This document shows, one piece after another, positions 36,966 to 45,318 of a stretch of DNA of 64,000 nt. Location: NCBI RefSeq assembly GCF_026241515.1, contig NZ_JAPHPW010000004.1, forward strand, positions 1 through 64,000, given 5' to 3'. Position 1 is the stretch's first letter. Every line of letters begins with the position of its first letter. Below the pieces are notes generated by a model. The model was given only the letters and a program-made list of their open reading frames with translations. It was not told the DNA's origin and did no database searches. Origin of the DNA: Vibrio sp. 14G-20 (GTDB taxonomy: Bacteria > Pseudomonadota > Gammaproteobacteria > Enterobacterales > Vibrionaceae). Both the position numbers and the translations under genes were made by a program.

Positions 36966-36991
36966 ACAAGTTACAGTGAGGAGAGTCCGCG

Positions 36992-37195
36992 ATGCATAAA
37001 TACACAGAAAAACATGTCTCCTGCCCCCACTGTGGGCATGCCATCAGCATCACGCTTGATGCTTCTAATGGGAGCCAAGATTTTTATGACGATTGCCCAG
37101 CGTGTTGCAATGCCATTCACCTCGACATGCAGGTAGATGAAGTAAGAGACAGAATTAATCTCTCGATTGATGCAGACGACGAACAAGTCTTCTAA
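36992..37195 (+). CDS. CPXCG-motif small cysteine-rich protein
   Basis: A 67-residue protein with two zinc-knuckle-like pairs: CPHCGH near residue 11 and CPACC near 36. It ends in an acidic tail (DADDEQVF). It matches the CPXCG cysteine-rich family of unknown function. GAGGAGAG lies eight bases before ATG 36992. It is followed by a terminator at 37282 and is probably on its own transcript. Confidence 0.82.
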   Translation: MHKYTEKHVSCPHCGHAISITLDASNGSQDFYDDCPACCNAIHLDMQVDEVRDRINLSIDADDEQVF

Positions 37196-37281
37196 CAGCT
37201 ACTTTCTTGTCGAGTTGGATCTACACCTCGACTTAAAGCTACCCTCGATTCTGAGGCTAGCCTAGAAATACACAAAAATAG

Positions 37282-37308
37282 AAAAAGAGCACCTAATGTG
37301 CTCTTTTT
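37282..37308. terminator. Bidirectional terminator between the CPXCG gene and riboflavin synthase
   Basis: Perfect 11-bp stem AAAAAGAGCAC / GTGCTCTTTTT around CTAAT, with A- and T-runs on both sides, between convergent genes. Confidence 0.92.
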
Positions 37309-37334
37309 AAATATCTTCGGATAAACCGCTACTA

Positions 37335-37943
37335 CTATTTCTGGTTTGCTAATACGCGTTCAACAGTATCAACAATCGCTTGTGTTTGTGGGTCGAACTC
37401 GATGTTTACTTGATCGCCTACTTCACGGCCGCCAAACAGAGTACGATTCAGCGTTTCTGGGATTAAGTGAACAGAGAAACGGTTCTCTTCCACTTCACCG
37501 ATCGTCAATGAACAACCATCAACGCCGATGTAGCCCTTGTTCAACACATACTTCATTGATTCTTGAGGCAGCTCAAACCAAAGCGTGCGGTTGTTTTCTG
37601 TCTTAATCACATCAACGAGATTAGCCATCAGAGTAATGTGGCCAGACATACTATGTCCGCCAATTTCGTCACCAAACTTTGCTGCACGCTCAACATTCAC
37701 TTTGTCACCAACATTCAGCTGGCCTAAGTTCGTCAATCGCAATGTCGCTTGCATTAAATCGAAAGCAATCTGGTTACCTGAAATTTCCGTTACCGTTAAG
37801 CAACAACCGTTATGAGCTACTGAAGCACCAATGGCTAATCCTTCTATCATTTCATCGCTTAGCTCAATGGTATGAGTTTGAAACGACTCTTTTTTGTTGA
37901 TAGCAACCAGTGTTGCCATGCCTTGAACGATACCTGTAAACAT
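37335..37943 (-). CDS. ribE: Riboflavin synthase alpha chain
   Basis: A 202-residue enzyme that dismutates two 6,7-dimethyl-8-ribityllumazine molecules into riboflavin. It begins MFTGIVQG, the universal family start. Two homologous lumazine-binding halves follow: [13 protein letters not shown] near 40 and [11 protein letters not shown] near 138, with GHSMSGHI between them. The ATG at 37943 is preferred over one six codons upstream because AGGAAT precedes it and the family begins there. It stands apart from the usual rib cluster, divergent from norM. I see no FMN riboswitch upstream. Confidence 0.92.
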   Translation of the reverse strand: MFTGIVQGMATLVAINKKESFQTHTIELSDEMIEGLAIGASVAHNGCCLTVTEISGNQIAFDLMQATLRLTNLGQLNVGDKVNVERAAKFGDEIGGHSMSGHITLMANLVDVIKTENNRTLWFELPQESMKYVLNKGYIGVDGCSLTIGEVEENRFSVHLIPETLNRTLFGGREVGDQVNIEFDPQTQAIVDTVERVLANQK

Positions 37944-38104
37944 AAGATTCCTATTTAGCATTTTAGTAACAGTTTTTCATAGCAGTTATTGTGACATTTC
38001 TTTATGATTCGTCCAGTGGAAGCTTAAGATCATTGTCTCTGATTCCTTCAGAATGTCCTTTCCTACACTATTATTCTAATTTTCCCTCTTATTTGGAGTT
38101 GTTT

Positions 38105-39475
38105 GTGCATCGTTACAAAGAAGAATCCTCAAATCTAATCAAACTTGCGACCCCAGTATTGATCGCATCTGTCGCACAAACTGGAATGGGTTTTGTTGAT
38201 ACCGTGATGGCCGGTGGCGTAAGTGCTATCGATATGGCGGCGGTTTCGATTGCAGCAAGTATTTGGCTACCATCAATTTTATTTGGTGTCGGTCTATTGA
38301 TGGCGTTGGTTCCTGTCGTTGCACAACTGAATGGTTCTGGTCGACAAGTCAAAATTCCGTTTGAGATTCAACAAGGTGCGTTTTTAGCGCTCGTCATTTC
38401 CCTTCCAATCATTGGCGTACTGTTCCAGACACAGTTGATATTGGAGTGGATGGACATTGAACAACTCATGGCGGAAAAGACCATCGGCTATATGAATGCG
38501 GTGATGTTTGCTGTACCTGCATTTTTGTTGTTCCAAACATTGCGAAGCTTTACTGATGGCATGTCTTTAACTAAGCCTGCAATGGTGATTGGTTTTATTG
38601 GCTTGCTATTAAACATCCCGCTTAACTGGATGTTCGTATACGGAAAGCTTGGTGCTCCTGCCTTAGGTGGTGTTGGCTGTGGTGTTGCAACGGCTATCGT
38701 ATATTGGGTGATGTTTTCACTGTTGTTCGCTTACGTTTTAACATCAAAACGTTTGGCGAAAATCAATATCTTCGGTACGTTCCACAAGCCGCAACTTAAA
38801 GCTCAAATTCGTCTGTTTAGACTTGGCTTCCCTGTGGCGGCCGCTATCTTCTTCGAGGTAACCCTGTTCGCGGTAGTTTCTCTGTTGGTTGCACCATTGG
38901 GTTCATTGATTGTTGCGGCGCACCAAGTCGCGATCAACTTCTCTTCGCTAGTCTTCATGATTCCAATGAGTATTGGTGCAGCTGTGAGTATTCGTGTTGG
39001 CCATAAGTTGGGCGAAAACAACACCGAAGGTGCGAAGATCGCAACACACGTGGGTATCATTGTTGGTTTGGTTACAGCCCTAATGACAGCGGCATTAACC
39101 GTCCTGTTCAGAGAGCAGGTTGCATTACTTTACACAGAGAACACTGCAGTAATTACCGTTGCAATGCAATTGCTGTTATTCGCGGCGGTTTATCAATGCA
39201 CTGACGCAATCCAAGTTATCGCTGCTGGTGCTCTGCGTGGCTACAAAGACATGCGTTCAATCTTCAACATTACCTTCGTTGCTTACTGGCTGCTTGGTCT
39301 TCCTATCGGCTACATCTTAGGAATGAAAGATTGGATTGTTGAACCTATGGGCGCGCACGGCTTCTGGATTGGTTTCATTGTCGGTCTAACGTCAGCAGCG
39401 ATTATGCTTGGTATGCGTTTACACTGGATGCACAAGCAGGACGATGACGTTCAGCTAGAATTTAGTTCTCGCTAG
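38105..39475 (+). CDS. norM: MATE-family multidrug efflux pump NorM
   Basis: A 456-residue, 12-helix Na+-coupled antiporter exporting cationic drugs and fluoroquinolones; length and sequence match V. parahaemolyticus NorM closely. The family segments are visible: VAQTGMGFVDTVMAGGVS near 24, and FQTLRSFTDGMSLTKPAM near 140. Asp371-type region is present as YQCTDAIQVIAAGALRGYKDMR. The start is GTG at 38105 with TGGAG six bases upstream; earlier in-frame starts add a poorly conserved extension. It is divergent from riboflavin synthase and ends at a terminator. Confidence 0.95.
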   Translation: MHRYKEESSNLIKLATPVLIASVAQTGMGFVDTVMAGGVSAIDMAAVSIAASIWLPSILFGVGLLMALVPVVAQLNGSGRQVKIPFEIQQGAFLALVISLPIIGVLFQTQLILEWMDIEQLMAEKTIGYMNAVMFAVPAFLLFQTLRSFTDGMSLTKPAMVIGFIGLLLNIPLNWMFVYGKLGAPALGGVGCGVATAIVYWVMFSLLFAYVLTSKRLAKINIFGTFHKPQLKAQIRLFRLGFPVAAAIFFEVTLFAVVSLLVAPLGSLIVAAHQVAINFSSLVFMIPMSIGAAVSIRVGHKLGENNTEGAKIATHVGIIVGLVTALMTAALTVLFREQVALLYTENTAVITVAMQLLLFAAVYQCTDAIQVIAAGALRGYKDMRSIFNITFVAYWLLGLPIGYILGMKDWIVEPMGAHGFWIGFIVGLTSAAIMLGMRLHWMHKQDDDVQLEFSSR

Positions 39476-39515
39476 ATTCGCGCTCGCTAAGTCGGTCTAT
39501 CTGATTTCGAATATA

Positions 39516-39546
39516 AAAAAGAGCTCTGATTTTCAGGGCTCTTTTT
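39516..39546. terminator. Bidirectional terminator between norM and the DNA ligase gene
   Basis: Stem AAAAAGAGCTCTGA / TCAGGGCTCTTTTT (one G-U pair), TTT loop. Confidence 0.9.
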
Positions 39547-39576
39547 CGTTAACTGGTCAGATAGATCATATGTACC

Positions 39577-40422
39577 TTAATATTCACTTTTTTCTCTAAC
39601 AAAGCGCGCGAACTTGGGTTTGCCGTTTTGAGTAAAGCCATTGTAGCGAAAGGTAATACGGCTGCCGATCTCAGGCGGTGCAAGCCTCATTTGATCACTG
39701 AACCCACTGCCTATATAAAATTCCACCCCCTCTTCTGTGTGAACTAAAATCGACCCCATCATCCCTTTATACTTTCCTGTCCCGCCTTTGTAGCCAATAA
39801 CAGTTGCTTCGGCATCATGATGCCTTTTGAGTTTTAATAGGTCGTTGCTTCGGCCTGCTTGATAACGACTGGTGATCTTTCTAAGCATCAAGCCTTCGCC
39901 ATTACGCTCATCGACATTATCAAGCTGGTGAAACAGTGCTTCTTCACTGTGAATCGGTACATGCTCTATATAGCTGACGTGAGATTCTCCAATCACGCTT
40001 ACCCAGTGCAAAATGTTGTAATAGCGCTTTTGATAATCACCCGCAGCGCCAGGCATATCAAACAGCATGAAATCTATTTGGCGCCATGCTGTGTCATTAG
40101 GCGTATGATCGAGAACGGTAGATTGGACAAGGTGGAACTTGCCTCTTCCTGCCCATAATTCCCCTTCGAGGTGGACCTTAGGCAAGTTTTCCGTAAACCA
40201 TTTCGGTGAGTAAATACGATTTCCATTGCGTGTATAAAGATGCTGTCCATCCCATAGAGCCCGAATCCCATCAAGCTTTTCACTCTTCCAGTATTCAGAA
40301 ACATCTATGCCTTGCTGATAGGAGTTTGCAAGAACCAAATGATCGGGCGGGAAATAGGATGAATGAGATGAAAGCGAACACGCCCATAGAGTGGCTAAAG
40401 CCAGTTTGGTTAATCTCATCAT
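39577..40422 (-). CDS. Exported ATP-dependent DNA ligase
   Basis: A 281-residue small ATP-dependent ligase, of the minimal two-domain type first studied in Vibrio and Haemophilus. A signal peptide (about 1-20) is followed by the nucleotidyltransferase domain with the adenylated Lys in SEKLDGIRAL near 48, motif III-like FMLFDMPG near 130, and motif IV/V GEGLMLRK and LLKLKRHHDAEA near 187-212. The C-terminal OB domain is short. The ATG at 40422 (or 40419) gives a normal signal; a longer start 11 codons upstream does not. The periplasmic location is predicted; a role in DNA uptake has been suggested for such enzymes but is not settled. Confidence 0.9.
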   Translation of the reverse strand: MMRLTKLALATLWACSLSSHSSYFPPDHLVLANSYQQGIDVSEYWKSEKLDGIRALWDGQHLYTRNGNRIYSPKWFTENLPKVHLEGELWAGRGKFHLVQSTVLDHTPNDTAWRQIDFMLFDMPGAAGDYQKRYYNILHWVSVIGESHVSYIEHVPIHSEEALFHQLDNVDERNGEGLMLRKITSRYQAGRSNDLLKLKRHHDAEATVIGYKGGTGKYKGMMGSILVHTEEGVEFYIGSGFSDQMRLAPPEIGSRITFRYNGFTQNGKPKFARFVREKSEY

Positions 40423-40596
40423 CTGCTCCGTATTAATATCTGTAGTGGTCAACAAATGCCTTTAATCCTAAGCGCTCTAACACGCAGTTAGACAATCTTT
40501 GCGAGAAGATGCGATCAACTCATCAACCTTATCTAACCTTTGCATTTATTCATTAAATTAATGAATTATAGCTCTCATATGTTCCGCCGTTTTTAG

Positions 40597-40611
40597 TTCT
40601 CAAATTGAGAA
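40597..40611. promoter_or_regulatory. SypG-type box 1 upstream of sypA
   Basis: TTCTCAAATTGAGAA, a perfect palindrome matching the TTCTCA-N3-TG core reported for SypG sites. Its centre lies about 79 bases upstream of the -24 element. Confidence 0.75.
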
Positions 40612-40618
40612 ACGGCTT

Positions 40619-40633
40619 TTCTCAATTTGAGAT
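40619..40633. promoter_or_regulatory. SypG-type box 2 upstream of sypA
   Basis: TTCTCAATTTGAGAT, 22 bases (two helical turns) from box 1, so two activator dimers could bind the same DNA face. Confidence 0.72.
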
Positions 40634-40681
40634 GGCAATTCACACCTAATATAACTCATTGAAAAATAAAGATATAAAAGT

Positions 40682-40697
40682 TGGCACATTCAGTGCA
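40682..40697 (+). promoter_or_regulatory. Sigma-54 promoter of sypA
   Basis: TGGCACATTCAGTGCA, GG-N10-GC spacing, two mismatches from consensus, ending 34 bases before the sypA start. Confidence 0.8.
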
Positions 40698-40730
40698 ATT
40701 GTCCATACATACTTAAAAGGAGATACCGCT

Positions 40731-41060
40731 ATGGAACTACGTAAGATTGATTTAAATACAACGACACTGACACTTTCTATTTTCGGTGATTTGGATGCAG
40801 CAGGCAGTCGTGATGCACAAACAGACATTGATGATGTAATTTCCAACGATGGCCACCCTGAAATCGAAGTTGATTTTAGCCAAGTTGAGTTTTTAGACTC
40901 ATCTGGTGTTGGCGCGATTGTTTACATGTTCAAACGTCTGACCGAGCGCGAACGCAACATGCGACTTGAAAATGTGACAGGCCAGCCACTTGAAATTATG
41001 AACTTGCTGCGTATTGGCCACGCTATCCCAGTAAATTCAAAAAATCCTGCAAATTCATGA
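40731..41060 (+). CDS. sypA: SypA-like STAS-domain regulator of biofilm formation
   Basis: A 109-residue single STAS domain, like anti-sigma-factor antagonists. The phosphorylation loop reads FLDSSGVGAIVYM, with Ser57 and Ser58 near the position of the Ser56 that controls V. fischeri SypA. In that organism unphosphorylated SypA promotes syp biofilm, and SypE adds and removes the phosphate; no SypE-like gene is visible here. The start is ATG 40731 with AAAAGGAGA before it; a longer in-frame start would lie upstream of the sigma-54 promoter. First gene of the locus, followed 62 bases later by sypB. Confidence 0.88.
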   Translation: MELRKIDLNTTTLTLSIFGDLDAAGSRDAQTDIDDVISNDGHPEIEVDFSQVEFLDSSGVGAIVYMFKRLTERERNMRLENVTGQPLEIMNLLRIGHAIPVNSKNPANS

Positions 41061-41122
41061 AGACCCACTAAGCTAGAAGTAACAAAAAATAATAAGAAAA
41101 ATTAGAAACATAGGACGTTGGC

Positions 41123-41959
41123 ATGAAAATATTGAAAAACTACATAGCCCTTTCTCTGTCCGCTCTCGTTCTGGGTGGCTGTACTAGCTATCCTGAACAA
41201 GGCACAGGGGGTTTGGCTGAAAGTTATGATTCTATCAACTATCAAAACTCAGACTTCTCTCCTGTCATGCCAGACGAGCCTCTTGGGCCAGAACATGGAT
41301 TACGTTTCGATTGGCAACTCGCTAAATTGCACCTAGATGCTTTGATACAAGAAGGTGCTCGCTGGTGTTTCCCCGCTGCTGTTGTCCAAGCCATCGAAAA
41401 GCAAAATCGTATTGCTCGTGAACTTCAAGGTGGTCTACTACTGGATGCCGCCAACGATCTAGTGATCCAAAGAAAACGTCTAAATGAACTTGAAGTTCAA
41501 CTTGATTACGTGACCTCACAAGCCCGTTGCGAACCACCTAAAAACGAAAACCAATTCCGCATGCAACTTTCTGTCATTCAGCAACTATACGATTTGTTCA
41601 ACGTCGACAATCAATTCGCTGAAAACTCCACTGAAGTTAACCCAAAGTACATGGGGCGACTTGCTGAAGCGACCAACCTGTTGAAAGAACACAAATCTCT
41701 AGACCTTGTTGTTACTGGCCACGCTGATGCAACGGGTGCCGAAGAATACAACGATAAGTTAGCACTTGGACGAGCGAAACAAGTCAAACGCTACCTAACT
41801 ATTTTTGGCTTAGGTGCTCAACGAATCAAAGCTGTTTCTGTCGGCGAAACCGTTCCTCTTTTTGAAGGTGACTCGGACGGTACGCGATTAACTAACCGTC
41901 GAGTGAGTATCGAAATTATCTCGCCTAAGAATGCTGAGAAAATGGGAGGTGGACTATGA
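41123..41959 (+). CDS. sypB: SypB-like OmpA-domain lipoprotein
   Basis: A 278-residue outer-membrane lipoprotein. The signal peptide ends in the lipobox LGGC near residue 20. A helical middle part (residues 60-150) precedes a C-terminal OmpA-like peptidoglycan-binding domain with TGHADATGAEEYNDKLALGR near 193-212 and NRRVSIEI near 262. It probably anchors the export apparatus to the cell wall. Its TGA overlaps the sypC ATG (ATGA). Confidence 0.87.
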   Translation: MKILKNYIALSLSALVLGGCTSYPEQGTGGLAESYDSINYQNSDFSPVMPDEPLGPEHGLRFDWQLAKLHLDALIQEGARWCFPAAVVQAIEKQNRIARELQGGLLLDAANDLVIQRKRLNELEVQLDYVTSQARCEPPKNENQFRMQLSVIQQLYDLFNVDNQFAENSTEVNPKYMGRLAEATNLLKEHKSLDLVVTGHADATGAEEYNDKLALGRAKQVKRYLTIFGLGAQRIKAVSVGETVPLFEGDSDGTRLTNRRVSIEIISPKNAEKMGGGL

Positions 41960-44055
41960 AATCATTGATCGTTTTTGTCATCACCCTTTCGTTATGCTTT
42001 GCGAATATCGTGAATGCTAACGACGAGTTTTCAGACGCAGTTCAAGTCGGTGACCTTATCCAAGTTAACGTACCCGGTGAAAGTACCTTAAACACAGGTT
42101 TCCAAGTGGATAAGCGTGGCCGTATTACCCTTCCAGAAGTAGGCGCTGTGTTTGTTGCAGGTTACGACAGTGAGCAGCTTAACAAAGTCGTTTTAGAGTC
42201 ACTGGCAACCGCTTATAAAGATCTTTCGAACGCTTCAGTATATGTAAAAGAACAGCAAATCATCATCTACGTGCAAGGTTATGTAGAACAACCTGGCGAA
42301 TACACACTTGCATTAGGTTCTAGCATTCAAATGGCGCTTTACGCTGCAGGTGGTTTACGCCCGGGTGCGCAACTGGATAAGCTTATTCTTAAAAGAGGCG
42401 CGGATAAGAAAGAGTTTAACTACAAACGATTCCTTGATTCAGGAGACGAATCAACATTACCTACTCTTCAATCACTGGATTCACTGTTTGTTCCTGCTTC
42501 TCCATTGGTCGGTAACATAGAGCAAGAGTTTGACGCAGCAAAGCTCGCTAACTCAGGTGACAGTGCCGACTCTCGCAATTCAATTAAAGTATTTGGTGAG
42601 GTAAACGCGCCGGGTTCGTTCACTTACAAAGAGAATACCGACCTTGTCGACGTACTAATGCGTTCGGGCGGTGTTACTCGCTATGCCAGTGTTGAGCAAA
42701 TACGAGTGATCTCAAACAACACCCCAACGCTGTTCAATCTAAAACGTTACTTAGATTCTGGTGACGAAAGTCTGCTTCCAATTTTACGCCCGGGCGCGAC
42801 CATTTTCGTTCCTAAACAAGAAGAAGAAATCAAATCCGGCGCAAACATGGTTTACGTGATGGGTGAAGTCGCTGCGCCTGGTGCTTTTGAAGGCAAAAGA
42901 GACGCGACCTTTATGGATATCCTTGCCAATGCGGGCGGCCCGACTCGTTTCGCAGAGTCACGACAAATCCGTGTGATCAAAGCGGATGGCAGAGTGCTAA
43001 AATTCGATTTAGCGGCTTACACCGAAGGCTTACCTAACTCTAACCCTCCTAGCATCAATGCCGGTGACGCGATTTTCGTTCCTGAGAAAACCGACATGAA
43101 CGAAAAATCTTGGTTGAAAATTACGCCAGACAGAGCGGTTAACGTGATTGGTGAGGTGAACAGACCTGGTCGTATCGAATGGTCGGATGAAATGAACTTC
43201 ATGGGATTATTGGCGCATGTCGGCGGCCCTACGCTACGCGCTGATACATCGAAAATTGAAGTCGTGACTGGTAGAAAGCTGGTTGTGTTTAACCTTGATG
43301 ATTTCATTCGCAATGGTGCGCCACGTGACCAAATGCCTCAAATTCGCGCAGGTTCTATCGTGCGTGTTCATGACCTGCCACAAGATCCATCAGACAATAA
43401 ATCACAATGGGTTCGTCAAAGCTCAGACGCTTCAATCTACATCTTTGGGCAAGTGAATGCGCCCGGTCGTTACCGCTTCACCAAAGACATGCACTTCCTA
43501 GACATCTTGTCAGCAGCTGATGGTCCAACTAAGGATGCTGACATTCATAATGTTCGCGTTACTCACCGCGATAAAACTTATTCTAAGGTCAGCAAACTGA
43601 ACCTGTCGCTGTATTTTGAAACAGGCGATGAATCATTACTGCCAAACGTAACCACCGGCGACACGATTTACATCCCTGAAAAAGGCAAAAACTGGTTAGA
43701 TACACCAAAAGAAGAGACGGTTCGTGTCCTTGGTGCCATTAACAATCCTGGTCGATATGTGTTTAATGACAACATGACCATTCTTGATATCTTGGCAGAA
43801 GCCGCGGGGCCAACAGACAGTGCTTATGTAGAGAAAATTACCATCGTTAATATGTCTTGTTGCCAAGGTCAAGCGCGTACCTTTGACCTTGTTGAATTCA
43901 GCAAAACAGCCAACATTTACAACCTGCCGGTACTTCGTGCTGGTGACACGATTTACATCCCAGACCGCCGTGAAAGCTTTATCGAAAAAGCACGTGTCGG
44001 ACTCGATGACATACTGCGTATTACGACCACTATCGTATTAATAGGAGCTTTATAA
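41956..44055 (+). CDS. sypC: SypC-like polysaccharide export protein with repeated SLBB domains
   Basis: A 699-residue Wza-class outer-membrane export protein. The signal peptide is at 1-22. The poly-export domain (VGDLIQVNVPGES...GRITLPEVG) is at about 30-110, followed by about six SLBB repeats with a G-x-V/I-x-x-P-G core near residues 113, 213, 307, 402, 503 and 603. A hydrophobic C-terminal segment (ILRITTTIVLIGAL) ends the protein. Wza itself has two SLBB units and about 380 residues, so this is a much longer periplasmic barrel. Overlaps sypB by ATGA and sypD by TAATG. Confidence 0.87.
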   Translation: MKSLIVFVITLSLCFANIVNANDEFSDAVQVGDLIQVNVPGESTLNTGFQVDKRGRITLPEVGAVFVAGYDSEQLNKVVLESLATAYKDLSNASVYVKEQQIIIYVQGYVEQPGEYTLALGSSIQMALYAAGGLRPGAQLDKLILKRGADKKEFNYKRFLDSGDESTLPTLQSLDSLFVPASPLVGNIEQEFDAAKLANSGDSADSRNSIKVFGEVNAPGSFTYKENTDLVDVLMRSGGVTRYASVEQIRVISNNTPTLFNLKRYLDSGDESLLPILRPGATIFVPKQEEEIKSGANMVYVMGEVAAPGAFEGKRDATFMDILANAGGPTRFAESRQIRVIKADGRVLKFDLAAYTEGLPNSNPPSINAGDAIFVPEKTDMNEKSWLKITPDRAVNVIGEVNRPGRIEWSDEMNFMGLLAHVGGPTLRADTSKIEVVTGRKLVVFNLDDFIRNGAPRDQMPQIRAGSIVRVHDLPQDPSDNKSQWVRQSSDASIYIFGQVNAPGRYRFTKDMHFLDILSAADGPTKDADIHNVRVTHRDKTYSKVSKLNLSLYFETGDESLLPNVTTGDTIYIPEKGKNWLDTPKEETVRVLGAINNPGRYVFNDNMTILDILAEAAGPTDSAYVEKITIVNMSCCQGQARTFDLVEFSKTANIYNLPVLRAGDTIYIPDRRESFIEKARVGLDDILRITTTIVLIGAL

Positions 44056-44744
44056 TGACTATTTCAGCGACCCATGCCGAAGTTGAGCAACTGTATTTAG
44101 CTTTTGAACTTAACGGTCAAAAATCGATATGCGTGACCGCTTGCCATTCAGGTGACGGGGTAACATCTATTGCAACCGCATTAGCCGAACGTTTTCTGCT
44201 TGCGGGACATTCAACGCTTTATGTTGATCTCAACTTGTTCAACCCTGCTTTCAAAGATCTGAATATGCTAGAAGACAGTCAGCAGGGTCAATTGATAGAA
44301 CATGTTGAATCTCAGCGTACGTTTATCGGTGTCCCTGCTCCACAAGTGGCTTCAACTCAGTTGGCTTATAAAGATCCAACAACGTTGCAAAAAGTGGTGA
44401 ACAAATGGTTAGAGAAGTACGACAGAGTCATCATTGATACTTCACCGCTTCTCAACATAAACAAAGGCAACATTCCTGCGCAGTCTGTAGCTAGCGCTTG
44501 TGACAGCACATTGATGGTTGTCGCCTATGGTGAAACGTCGAGTCACCACCTAGAACAAGCGAAAAAGCTGCTTGATGCACAAAGTATCAACCTAATGGGC
44601 AGTGTGATGAACATGAAACAAAAGCCAAGCTTTGCGCAAGAGTTGGTCAGACAAATCAATCGAATGAAATTCATCCCTGCTAAGCTTCGCGATAGCTTGG
44701 CAAAGAAGCTGTATCAAAATGAGTTTTTGAACCTGCCGATGTAA
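44055..44744 (+). CDS. sypD: SypD-like BY-kinase/MinD-type ATPase lacking the Walker A lysine
   Basis: A 229-residue cytoplasmic protein like the ATPase half of Wzc/CapB polysaccharide kinases. The Walker A region reads ACHSGDGVTSIATAL near 27-41, where the usual Lys of GKS/T is Val. The Walker A'-like VDLNLF near 58 and Walker B YDRVIIDTSPLL near 122 are kept. There is no Tyr-rich C-terminal tail. It may be an inactive or non-canonical partner of the chain-length protein SypO. The last gene of the first syp unit, followed by 574 bases without a gene. Confidence 0.82.
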   Translation: MTISATHAEVEQLYLAFELNGQKSICVTACHSGDGVTSIATALAERFLLAGHSTLYVDLNLFNPAFKDLNMLEDSQQGQLIEHVESQRTFIGVPAPQVASTQLAYKDPTTLQKVVNKWLEKYDRVIIDTSPLLNINKGNIPAQSVASACDSTLMVVAYGETSSHHLEQAKKLLDAQSINLMGSVMNMKQKPSFAQELVRQINRMKFIPAKLRDSLAKKLYQNEFLNLPM

Positions 44745-45318
44745 CGTTTCCGCGCCACTATAGCTTTCTTGTACAACTGTATGGCTGTCATTGATACCAT
44801 GACATCCACCTATCCTATTAGACTTCAAGCGTGATAGCTCTAAATAGCCAAAAACGAAATTAACCATTTTTGGCGAAATTATCATTTAATATAAGATTTT
44901 AAAAACCATTCAACGCATTTCACACACGTCATTCATGGTCTTACCACCTTCAAATTCCTTCAAAAATCAACCGCCCTACGCCTAACTTTAGCGGTAATGT
45001 GACACAGACAGTTAAAGTGCCATGTAAATCGCATCAAAGATGGAATTCGTACGATTATTCCCTAAGATTATAAATAGAGGTGGTTTTTGACGAATTTGTA
45101 ATAGTTTGACAAAGTTATCCGATGGCTGTTGAAACACAGTGGATGAATTGGCAGATCACACTTCACTGACTTTGCACGTTTATCTATTTCAAACTTCACC
45201 CATCCCTCCTTCTGCTCAAATGGTTCAAATACACGGAAAGGATCACCATCGAGCAATTTAGATAATCAATTTACCTTGGTTACCTTAGTTGTATTATTAA
45301 AGAGAAAGGAAACTCAAT
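44745..45318. other. 574 bases without a recognised gene, between sypD and the ABC transporter
   Basis: Holds a perfect 8-bp hairpin (GCCAAAAA 44847-44854 with TTTTTGGC 44867-44874) lacking a U-run, perhaps the 3' end of the sypA-D message. The rest is AT-rich with no coding sequence I trust. It marks the boundary where sypE/sypF would be expected in V. fischeri. Confidence 0.45.

Noticed and set aside
37944..38104. Possible FMN riboswitch between riboflavin synthase and norM
   Set aside because: The region is too short and I do not see the conserved RFN-element segments (AGGGxxA-type and GATTCxGTG-type) in either direction.
45068..45256. A 62-codon minus-strand open frame in the gap between sypD and the ABC transporter
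   Set aside because: Biased, low-complexity composition, no ribosome-binding site, and it would run against the flanking operons; probably non-coding leader DNA.
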